This document shows positions 1 through 5,164 of a DNA stretch of 9,616 nt, piece after piece (the first letter of the stretch is position 1; each line of letters begins with the position of its first letter). This DNA is from Acidobacteriota bacterium (GTDB lineage Bacteria; Acidobacteriota; Thermoanaerobaculia; Thermoanaerobaculales; Thermoanaerobaculaceae): assembly GCA_027458945.1 (NCBI GenBank), contig DAIDOU010000221.1, forward strand, positions 1 to 9,616, read 5' to 3'. The notes beneath the pieces are model-generated. The model did not search any database, was not told where the DNA came from, and was given only the letters and a program-made list of their open reading frames with translations. The translations under genes were made by a program, and so were the position numbers.

Positions 1-1
1 C

Positions 2-532
2 CACATGGGCTACGCCATGGTCGGCGTCGTGGCGTTCGGCTTCGACGGCCTCGCCGGCATCCTCGTCTACCTCGCCGCCTACACCGTGATGAACATCGCC
101 GCGTTCGCGGTCGTCTCGGCGTTCTCCGAGAACGAGGATGAGCCGCACCTGATCACCGACCTCGCCGGCCAGGGGTGGCGGCGTCCGTTCCTCTCGTTCA
201 CACTCGCCGTCGCGATGTTCTCGCTCGCGGGCATCCCGCCCACCGTCGGTTTCGTCGCGAAGTTCCTCGTGTTCCGTGCGGCCGTGAACCAGGGCTTGGC
301 CTGGCTCGCCGTCGTCGGCGTGCTCGCCAGCTTCGTTTCGGTCTTCTTCTACGTGCGAGTGGTGTACTATCTCTATATGAAACCCCTGCCACAGCGGGCC
401 CCGGCGTACGTCGAGCCGTGGCCGGTGAGGATCGTCGCCGGTGCATGCGCCCTGGCGATCGTGGGGCTCGGCGTCTTCCCCAACTGGCTGTTGACTGCCG
501 CCGAGGCTGCGGCGAAAGCCCTCGTGAGGTGA
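2..532 (+). CDS. nuoN: NADH-quinone oxidoreductase subunit N, C-terminal part (partial at 5' end)
   Basis: This is the C-terminal 176 residues of an antiporter-like membrane subunit of respiratory complex I, which couples NADH oxidation and quinone reduction to proton pumping in the inner membrane. The frame is open to the window edge. The ATG at base 5 is internal: the conserved NuoN motif HMGY begins with the His codon at bases 2-4. The fragment shows four hydrophobic segments, at about residues 9-39, 61-90, 98-124 and 139-163. The stretch SLAGIPPTVGFVAKF (about residues 74-88) carries the proline pair and the lysine typical of the proton-channel region in NuoL/M/N proteins. The ending FPNWLL is also typical of NuoN. 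The gene stops 3 nt before rex and is very likely the last nuo gene of an operon that starts outside the window. NuoL and NuoM are less likely, because the family signatures here match NuoN best. Confidence 0.93.
   Translation, partial: HMGYAMVGVVAFGFDGLAGILVYLAAYTVMNIAAFAVVSAFSENEDEPHLITDLAGQGWRRPFLSFTLAVAMFSLAGIPPTVGFVAKFLVFRAAVNQGLAWLAVVGVLASFVSVFFYVRVVYYLYMKPLPQRAPAYVEPWPVRIVAGACALAIVGLGVFPNWLLTAAEAAAKALVR
526..532 (+). promoter_or_regulatory. Ribosome binding site of rex, overlapping the nuoN stop
   Basis: GAGGTGA matches the anti-Shine-Dalgarno sequence over seven bases and contains the nuoN TGA stop. The rex ATG follows three bases later. The arrangement suggests that rex is translated from the nuo mRNA, probably with coupling to nuoN termination. 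Confidence 0.7.
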
Positions 533-535
533 CCT

Positions 536-1201
536 ATGGCGTTCAAGCGCTACATCCCCGTCGAGAGCATCTCCGAGCTGACGATCAACCGCCTCTCGGT
601 CTACCTGCGCTGCCTCCAGCAGCTCGAGTACGAGGGCGGCACCACCATCTCCTCGCAGGAACTCGCCGACCGGTTCCACCTGAACTCGGCGCAGATCCGC
701 AAGGACCTCGCGTACTTCGGCGAGTTCGGCATCCGCGGCGTGGGGTACAACGTGACCCAACTCTGCGAGCACCTGGTCAACATCCTGGGGTTGAACGAGG
801 AGCGCCGCGTGCTCATGGTCGGCGCCGGTAACCTCGGCACCGCCCTGTCGCACTACTCCGGTTTCAACACCGGCGGCTTCCGCATCGTCGCGATCCTCGA
901 CTCCGACCCGCACAAGCTCGGCAAGCGCGTGCCCGGAGGCTTGACGATCGAGAGCGTCGCAGAGTTGTCCCAAATTGTGAAAGAGCGGAAGGTGCACTTG
1001 GGGGTGATCACGGTCCCGGCGAGCTCGGCGCAAAAAGTCTACGACGACCTCGTCACCGCCGGAGTCCAGGCCGTCCTCAACTTCGCGCCCGCTCAGCTCA
1101 AGGGACACCCCGAGGTCAAGCTCAAGAACGTCGATCTGAAGATCAACCTCGAGCTGCTTTCGTTCTTCCTCACCCACGCCGCGCGGATGGCCTCTATCTG
1201 A
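536..1201 (+). CDS. rex: Redox-sensing transcriptional repressor Rex
   Basis: This 221-residue protein has the usual length of Rex, a homodimeric cytoplasmic repressor that binds DNA when NAD+ is high and is released by NADH. Residues 1-80 form the winged-helix domain, and SAQIRKDLAYFGEFG (51-65) is the family's signature recognition helix. Residues 90-221 form a Rossmann NAD(H)-binding domain with the glycine motif GAGNLG at 96-101. Asp122, at the end of the second strand (AILDSDP), is the acidic residue expected to bind the adenosine ribose and to favour NAD(H) over NADP(H). The swapped C-terminal helix is present (LELLSFFLTHAARM). The start is set by the ATG 4 nt after the nuoN stop with a good Shine-Dalgarno sequence. 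Placement at the end of the nuo operon suggests feedback of the NADH/NAD+ ratio on complex I. No Rex operator is visible here, so the targets must lie elsewhere. Identification is secure. Confidence 0.97.
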   Translation: MAFKRYIPVESISELTINRLSVYLRCLQQLEYEGGTTISSQELADRFHLNSAQIRKDLAYFGEFGIRGVGYNVTQLCEHLVNILGLNEERRVLMVGAGNLGTALSHYSGFNTGGFRIVAILDSDPHKLGKRVPGGLTIESVAELSQIVKERKVHLGVITVPASSAQKVYDDLVTAGVQAVLNFAPAQLKGHPEVKLKNVDLKINLELLSFFLTHAARMASI

Positions 1202-1247
1202 GGCTGGCCCGCCGCGGCGACGGGGTGCCGCCGGAACCCGCGACCCG

Positions 1248-1826
1248 TTAGCTGAAGCGGATCGACTTGACGATCGCCTCGAAGTCCGGACGGAACTTCG
1301 GCAGGCTCGTCTTCTTGCACACCGCCGTGACGTACAGCAGCCTGCCGTCCGGACGCACGATCTGGTACTGCATGGTGACCGTGCCGGCCACACTGCCGTC
1401 GTACTCGACGTAGAACGCCTTCAGTGCCCCCACGTTGCGGCTTTCGCACGTGGTCACCGCAAGGGGCTTCTTTGCCACCGCCGTCAGTTTGGCGGAGTAT
1501 GCGGTGCAGGCGGCGTTGACCGCGTCGGGGGTGCCGGGCACCGTCCCCTTCGGGCCGAGCTTGATGTCGACGTAGTCCGTGAACGTCGCGTCGCTGGTCG
1601 CGCGGTCGTAGAGGATCTCGATCGAGCCGCTCGCCACCTTGGCCTTGAGCCCCGCGTCGAGGCTCGCGAACACCGGGTTGCTGGCGAGCTCCGTCTTGGT
1701 CAGGACGAGCCAGCTGGTGTCGGGTGCGACGAACGTGTACCCGAACGAACTCGGGTACGTCTTGGCCGACGCTGAAGCCGCCAACGCCAGGACCAGGACC
1801 ACGAAAACCGCAGCGTACTTCCTCAT
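1248..1826 (-). CDS. Small secreted protein of unknown function
   Basis: I do not recognise this 192-residue protein. It starts with a clear Sec signal peptide: MRK, then a hydrophobic core at residues 5-17, then a predicted signal peptidase I cut after ASA (residue 21). The mature protein of about 171 residues contains three cysteines (C107, C127, C170). Two of them could form a disulfide outside the cytoplasm. The pattern of a mature start such as YTFVAPDTSWLVL, central alternating strands and an ending in FEAIVKSIRFS resembles PsbP/DcrB-like small secreted folds, but that is an impression of shape and not a family match. The ATG is supported by a strong GGGGAGGG 3 nt upstream. It lies 153 nt after the preceding gene and may have its own promoter. 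It converges on rex across 46 nt with no clear terminator. Confidence 0.8.
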   Translation of the reverse strand: MRKYAAVFVVLVLALAASASAKTYPSSFGYTFVAPDTSWLVLTKTELASNPVFASLDAGLKAKVASGSIEILYDRATSDATFTDYVDIKLGPKGTVPGTPDAVNAACTAYSAKLTAVAKKPLAVTTCESRNVGALKAFYVEYDGSVAGTVTMQYQIVRPDGRLLYVTAVCKKTSLPKFRPDFEAIVKSIRFS

Positions 1827-1829
1827 GAA

Positions 1830-1837
1830 CCCTCCCC
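1830..1837 (-). promoter_or_regulatory. Ribosome binding site of the secreted protein
   Basis: On the minus strand GGGGAGGG precedes the ATG at 1826, with TTC in between. It contains GGAGG four bases upstream of the start codon and supports this start over any other. Confidence 0.6.
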
Positions 1838-1849
1838 GTTTCCGGTTTG

Positions 1850-1880
1850 CGGCTCGCGTTCACTCGCCGGTTGCGAGCCG
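1850..1880 (-). promoter_or_regulatory. Possible leader hairpin upstream of the secreted protein gene
   Basis: CGGCTCGC at 1850-1857 and GCGAGCCG at 1873-1880 are perfect 8-bp inverted repeats with a 15-nt loop. They lie 24-54 nt upstream of the ATG. In a leader transcript they could form a stem ahead of the ribosome binding site; as DNA they could be an operator. In GC-rich DNA an 8-bp inverted repeat can arise by chance, so this is a weak call. A further 6-bp inverted repeat (CGGATT at 1901-1906, AATCCG at 1914-1919) lies just upstream and overlaps the only -10-like hexamer (TAGAAT on the minus strand, 1904-1909). Confidence 0.25.
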
Positions 1881-1979
1881 GCACCGCCGCATATTGAGGG
1901 CGGATTCTACGCCAATCCGGGCGCGATGCCTACCACCCGCCGACCGGACGGGCAACCCCCGGGCCGCCCCGGCCATGCG

Positions 1980-2651
1980 CTATCCGGGCCCGGACGCGGC
2001 CGGCGCGGCGCCGCTCGCTCGCTGCAAGAGCTCCTGCAGCCGGTGCTGCACCCGATCCTGGCGCCCCTGCAGCGTCGCGATCTCGGCCCGTGCCGACTCC
2101 AGGACGCGCAACTCCTCCGTCTCGGGCCCCGGCAGCTTGCGGTCGCGCGTCACCGCGCCGAGCTGGGCCGACAGCACCTTGAGCTGCGCCTCGAGGAACT
2201 GACGGGTGGCCGGATCGCGCGCCGACTTCAACTGCGCCTCGAGGTCCTCTCGCGACCGTGACAGCTCCGTATCGAGCACCCGCTGGTCCTCGTGCTGCCG
2301 CTGGCTGGTGAGCAGGCGGCCGATCTCGTCGCGGATCCAGGTGAATCGGCGCCACTCCACCCCGAGCGAGCGCGCGGCCTCGCGTTCGGCCACCGTCAGC
2401 TCCTGGACGCGGCCGAGAACGTCCCCGCCCGAGCGTTCCACCTCCGCGAGAGCGTCCTCGAGCCGCTGCAGGGCCTTCGAGCGCACGGCGATGAACGCCT
2501 GCACGTCGGCCGCCGTGAGGACGCGCTCCGCGGTTCTAGACGGCGCCGCCGGCGGGGTGCCACTGGCGGCGGTCGGCGGCCCATCCGGCCGGCACCCCAC
2601 GACAAGGAGGAGGCCGGCCACGAGGGCGCACAGGGGAAGTCGCGCTCGCAC
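1980..2651 (-). CDS. Predicted lipoprotein with coiled-coil segments, function unknown
   Basis: I do not recognise the family. The 223-residue protein has a lipoprotein signal peptide: RAR in the n-region, a hydrophobic stretch at residues 5-18, and the lipobox VVGC, with Cys20 as the residue to be lipidated. Arg, not Asp, follows the cysteine, which in enterobacterial rules would not give inner-membrane retention. A Pro/Ala/Thr-rich linker covers residues 21-45. The rest is almost entirely charged, heptad-like helix, with likely coiled coils at about 124-165 and 178-212 and an Ala/Gly/Pro tail. I chose the GTG at 2651 because it places the charged n-region exactly at the N-terminus. The frame stays open as far as 3116, but that part runs antisense-free through the glycosyltransferase gene in another frame. 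The ribosome binding site is poor, so the start is moderately certain. It could be an envelope scaffold or spacer protein; this is speculation. Confidence 0.75.
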   Translation of the reverse strand: MRARLPLCALVAGLLLVVGCRPDGPPTAASGTPPAAPSRTAERVLTAADVQAFIAVRSKALQRLEDALAEVERSGGDVLGRVQELTVAEREAARSLGVEWRRFTWIRDEIGRLLTSQRQHEDQRVLDTELSRSREDLEAQLKSARDPATRQFLEAQLKVLSAQLGAVTRDRKLPGPETEELRVLESARAEIATLQGRQDRVQHRLQELLQRASGAAPAASGPG

Positions 2652-2746
2652 GCCGTCAGGGTAACACCGCCGCCGGCGGCCGAGCCGAAACTCGCCCGCC
2701 GCACCTGGGCCGGCTCGGCACGGACGGCGCGCTCCGCGGTGTTGCG

Positions 2747-4015
2747 TCACGCGGTCGGCTGGAGTTCCCGGACGGCGTGGAGCAGCGCGGCGGCGGCGCG
2801 GGCCGGCTCGTGCCCCCCCTCGACCCACGCCCGGCGCGCCGCGTTGCGCGATGCGGATCGAGCTTCCGGGCCGGTGAGCGCGACCGCCGCCCGTACGAGA
2901 TCGGCAACGCCGGCGCGACCGGGGGCGACCCGCACGGCGGCCGAGGGCGGCAGCTCGAGGAACTGGAGGTACCCCGCCACCGCCACCGGGGTCCCGGCCG
3001 CCAGGAAGCGGAGCGCCGCCGCCGAGGTCTCCCCTGCCGTCGGGTACCTCGGCACGAGGCCGAGGTCCGCCGCGGCGATGACCCCGCCCAACTCCTCGGC
3101 GCTGGCCCAGCCCCACGACCGGACGAGCTCCCTGAGCCCGAGGGCGTCGACCCCCCTCGTGAACGACCCCGCCTCGCTCCCCTCACCGACCACGACGAGG
3201 CGGACGCCGATGCGCAGCTGCGCCAGCGCGGCCACGCCGCGGACGATCACGTCCAGCCCCTTGGCGGGCGTCAGGAAACCGAGGTGCACGAGCAGCAGCT
3301 CGTCGCCGGCGACACCGAGGCGGGCGCGCCACGCGGCACGGTCGCCGCCCGGCAGCGCCGCGACCGCGAGCGGAACGCAGCGCACCGGCAGGCCCGGGCA
3401 AGCCCGCGTCACGTCGCTTTCGGCCCGGCGGTTGTGGACGATCACCGCCTCCGCGTGGCGCAGGAGCGCGGATCGGGCCGGGAACATGAACGGATCGAGC
3501 CGCCCCGAGAAGCCCCAGGTGCGGGCGGCCGCCAGCGCCGCGCCGCCCGTCCCGTGCGCGAGCGCCATCTCGGCGGCGAACCGCGTCCAGTCGCCGTCGG
3601 CGGCGGCCTCCTCGACGAGAAGGTGGTGGAGGACCGAGTCGTGCAGCACGACGATGCCGCCCGCCGCCCGCAGGCGCTTCGCGATCCACAGATGATAGGG
3701 GTTGTTCCCCAGGTGAAGGAGCGGCGTGAGGGCGGGGCCCGCCGAGGCGTCGTGCGGCGCGCGCTCGAGGCCGGCGAGCCACGCGGGCGCGCCGGCCGGA
3801 GCCCAGCCCGGCGGCTCGATGAGCGTCACGCTGGCCGTCCGTGCCAGGTGCGGCAGCACCTCGGCCGCATAGTCGGCCACGCCGGAGCGGGTTGGCGGAA
3901 GAGGTGAGGCCCACGAAAGCCGTGGTTCGTGGTCCGTGGTCCGTGGTCCGAAACCGCGGGCTCGGGGCTCGGGGTTCGGGGCTCGACCGGCCCGCGGCGC
4001 ACGCGACGAGCCCAT
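2747..4015 (-). CDS. Glycosyltransferase family 4-type protein with repeat-derived N-terminus
   Basis: This is a GT-B fold glycosyltransferase of the GT4 type, expected to move a sugar from a nucleotide-sugar donor to an envelope glycan or glycolipid; the substrates cannot be read from sequence. With the ATG at 4015 it has 422 residues. Family features start at residue 33 with LSWASPLPPTRSGVADY. They continue with HLGNNPYH (101-108), VLHDSVLHHL (123-132), a second Rossmann domain from HLGFLTPAKGLD (244-255), and the donor-site region RYPTAGETSAAALR (323-336), where the glutamate of the E-x7-E-like motif lies. Relatives normally start a few residues before the SPLPP motif. Here residues 2-32 are encoded mostly by two heptanucleotide arrays, and no other ATG, GTG or TTG exists in frame before SPLPP. 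The next possible start is the GTG at 3880 (Val46), which would delete that motif. The ATG lies 5 nt after the prfB stop, so the gene is probably cotranscribed with prfB. Confidence 0.88.
   Translation of the reverse strand: MGSSRAPRAGRAPNPEPRARGFGPRTTDHEPRLSWASPLPPTRSGVADYAAEVLPHLARTASVTLIEPPGWAPAGAPAWLAGLERAPHDASAGPALTPLLHLGNNPYHLWIAKRLRAAGGIVVLHDSVLHHLLVEEAAADGDWTRFAAEMALAHGTGGAALAAARTWGFSGRLDPFMFPARSALLRHAEAVIVHNRRAESDVTRACPGLPVRCVPLAVAALPGGDRAAWRARLGVAGDELLLVHLGFLTPAKGLDVIVRGVAALAQLRIGVRLVVVGEGSEAGSFTRGVDALGLRELVRSWGWASAEELGGVIAAADLGLVPRYPTAGETSAAALRFLAAGTPVAVAGYLQFLELPPSAAVRVAPGRAGVADLVRAAVALTGPEARSASRNAARRAWVEGGHEPARAAAALLHAVRELQPTA
3922..3950. repeat. Heptanucleotide tandem array 1, unit GTGGTCC, four copies
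   Basis: On the plus strand the units are GTGGTTC (3922-3928) and then three identical GTGGTCC units (3929-3949), with one further G. The first unit differs by a single C-to-T change. The array lies in the 5' part of the glycosyltransferase reading frame, and on the coding strand it reads GGACCAC repeats. Confidence 0.9.
3954..3997. repeat. 8-bp inverted repeat bracketing array 2
   Basis: CCGCGGGC at 3954-3961 and its reverse complement GCCCGCGG at 3990-3997 enclose the second heptamer array. The core CCGCGG is itself palindromic, which lowers the surprise. The pair could form a stem with a 28-nt loop or mark the edges of an inserted repeat unit. Confidence 0.4.
3958..3985. repeat. Heptanucleotide tandem array 2, unit GGGCTCG, four copies
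   Basis: Four consecutive seven-base units: GGGCTCG (3958-3964), GGGCTCG (3965-3971), GGGTTCG (3972-3978), GGGCTCG (3979-3985). As in array 1, one unit carries a single C-to-T change. Only eight bases (GAAACCGC) separate it from array 1. It resembles in style the short tandemly repeated heptamers known from some cyanobacteria, but the unit sequence is different. Confidence 0.9.
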
Positions 4016-4020
4016 CGGCG

Positions 4021-5128
4021 TCACCGCTCGGTGGCGGCCTGCGCCTGTTGCTTGAGGTATGCCTCGATGAACGGGTCGAGGTCGCCGTTGAGGACGCGGT
4101 CGGCGTCCCCCACCTCGTGGCCGGTCCGCAGGTCCTTGACCATCCGGTACGGCTGCAGCACGTAGGAGCGGATCTGGTTCCCCCAGGAGATGTCCTTCTT
4201 CACGCCCTTGATCTTCTCGAGCTCCTCCTCCTTCTTGCGCCGCTCGAGCTCGAAAAGGCGGGCGCGCAGCACCTTCATCGCCTGCGCCAGGTTCTTGATC
4301 TGCGAGCGCTCGTTCTGGCACGACACCACGATCCCGGTCGGGAGGTGGGTCAGGCGCACCGCCGAGTAGGTCGTGTTGACGCCCTGGCCTCCGGGGCCGG
4401 AGGAGCAGAACCGGTCGATACGGATCTCCTTGTCGTCGATCGTAACCTCGACCTCGTCATCGACCTCGGGGTAGACCTGGACCGAGGCGAACGAGGTGTG
4501 GCGCCGCCCCTGGGCGTCGAACGGCGAGATGCGGACGAGGCGGTGGATCCCGCTCTCGGCCTTGAGGTAGCCGTACGTGTACTCGCCCTTGACCAGCACG
4601 GTGGCCGACTTGATCCCCGCCTCTTCGGCGTCCTGCGTGTCCAGCACCTCGGCGTCGAACCCGCGCCGCTCGCACCACTTGAGGTACATGCGCAGGAGCA
4701 TCTGCGCCCAGTCGGCGGACTCGGTCCCCCCGGCGCCAGGGTGCACCTCGAGGTAGGCGTGGTTGGCGTCGTATTCGCCGGTCATCTTGGTCTCGAGCTC
4801 GATGCGCTCGAGCTTGGGCTCGACCCGCGCCAGGACGGCGGTCAGCTCGGCCTCGCCGGCGGGGTCCTCGCGGGCCAGCTCCAGCAGCACCTCGATCTCC
4901 TCGACCGCCTCGGCCAGGAAGCGGTCGTTGGCGAGCTTCGCCTCGAGTCCGCGCTGGGCGCGCATCACCTCGCGGGCGTGTTCCTGGTTGTTCCAGAAGT
5001 CGGAGCGCTGCGTCTCCTCGGCGATCGTGTCGAGCTCCGACTGCAGCCGCGACGCGTCAAAGATACCCCCGCACGCCGACCAGCGTGTCGCGGACCTGCT
5101 GCGCGCGGCTCATGACCTCTTCGATCAA
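4021..5128 (-). CDS. prfB: Peptide chain release factor 2, expressed by programmed +1 frameshift
   Basis: RF2 recognises UGA and UAA stop codons in the ribosomal A site and triggers peptide release. The gene is in two frames: 5128-5057 encodes 23 residues ending VRGYL at an in-frame UGA (5059-5057). After skipping the U at 5059, decoding continues with GAC at 5058 through 345 residues to the TGA at 4021-4023. The product is about 368 residues, close to the E. coli length of 365. The stop-recognition tripeptide SPF is at residues 201-203 and the catalytic GGQ at 246-248, inside SSGPGGQGVN. The N-terminal helical domain is present (DFWNNQEHAREVMRAQRG). The TTG at 5128 is chosen because AGGAGG lies 4 nt upstream; the ATG at 5113 is too far from it. 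The gene lies 36 nt after lnt and 5 nt before the glycosyltransferase ATG. SPF rules out RF1, and GGQ rules out a broken paralogue. Confidence 0.96.
5056..5071 (-). promoter_or_regulatory. RF2 programmed +1 frameshift signal
   Basis: Read on the minus strand, CGGGGGTATCTTTGAC differs from the E. coli prfB recoding site only in its first base. It contains the SD-like run of five Gs (5070-5066), the slippery CTT codon (5062-5060), the in-frame TGA (5059-5057) and the following C at 5056 that makes UGA a poor terminator. In the known mechanism low RF2 slows termination at this UGA and peptidyl-tRNA slips by +1, so that RF2 autoregulates its own synthesis. Confidence 0.95.
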
Positions 5129-5132
5129 GGTT

Positions 5133-5138
5133 CCTCCT
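5133..5138 (-). promoter_or_regulatory. Ribosome binding site that sets the prfB TTG start
   Basis: AGGAGG on the minus strand is followed by AACC and TTG at 5128. The same AGGAGG-N4-start geometry is found at the deoxynucleoside kinase gene (7379-7384), which supports the TTG over the ATG at 5113, 19 nt away. Confidence 0.7.
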
Positions 5139-5164
5139 CGCGGCGCCGCCGGCTCGACGACGGA

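Noticed and set aside
975..982. TTGTGAAA, a half-site of the Rex operator, inside rex
   Set aside because: There is no matching inverted half (TTCACAA) at the proper distance, and it lies within coding sequence. It is most likely chance.
1214..1231. GCGGC/GCCGC hairpin between the convergent genes as a terminator
   Set aside because: The stem is only 5 bp plus one wobble pair and no T-run follows on either strand. It may still matter for Rho-type termination, but nothing shows this.
1904..1909. TAGAAT on the minus strand as a -10 promoter element
   Set aside because: No TTGACA-like hexamer lies 16-18 bp upstream; one hexamer alone is not enough to call a promoter.
2652..3116. N-terminal extension of the lipoprotein frame
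   Set aside because: It would put 155 low-complexity residues before a perfect lipoprotein signal peptide, and it overlaps the glycosyltransferase gene.
2292..3695. Long plus-strand open frame of 467 codons
   Set aside because: It lies opposite the glycosyltransferase and lipoprotein genes. The translation is Arg/Ala/Ser/Pro-rich low complexity with no domain, as expected from antisense frames in GC-rich DNA.
3922..3985. Repeat cluster as a CRISPR array
   Set aside because: The repeats are seven bases long, directly adjacent and without spacers, and no cas gene is nearby.
4016..4321. N-terminal extension of the glycosyltransferase frame
   Set aside because: It runs through prfB in another frame and has no family similarity; the ATG at 4015 is the sensible start.
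5057..5059. In-frame TGA in prfB read as a pseudogene mutation
   Set aside because: The stop lies in the known RF2 frameshift context and both frames encode conserved RF2 sequence, so it is programmed recoding.
5111..5113. ATG at 5113 as the prfB start
   Set aside because: The AGGAGG is 19 nt away from it but 4 nt from the in-frame TTG at 5128, and the TTG gives the usual number of codons before the frameshift.
3841..5115. Plus-strand open frame of 424 codons
   Set aside because: It is antisense to prfB and the glycosyltransferase start. The minus-strand prfB has the SPF and GGQ motifs, so this frame is a shadow.
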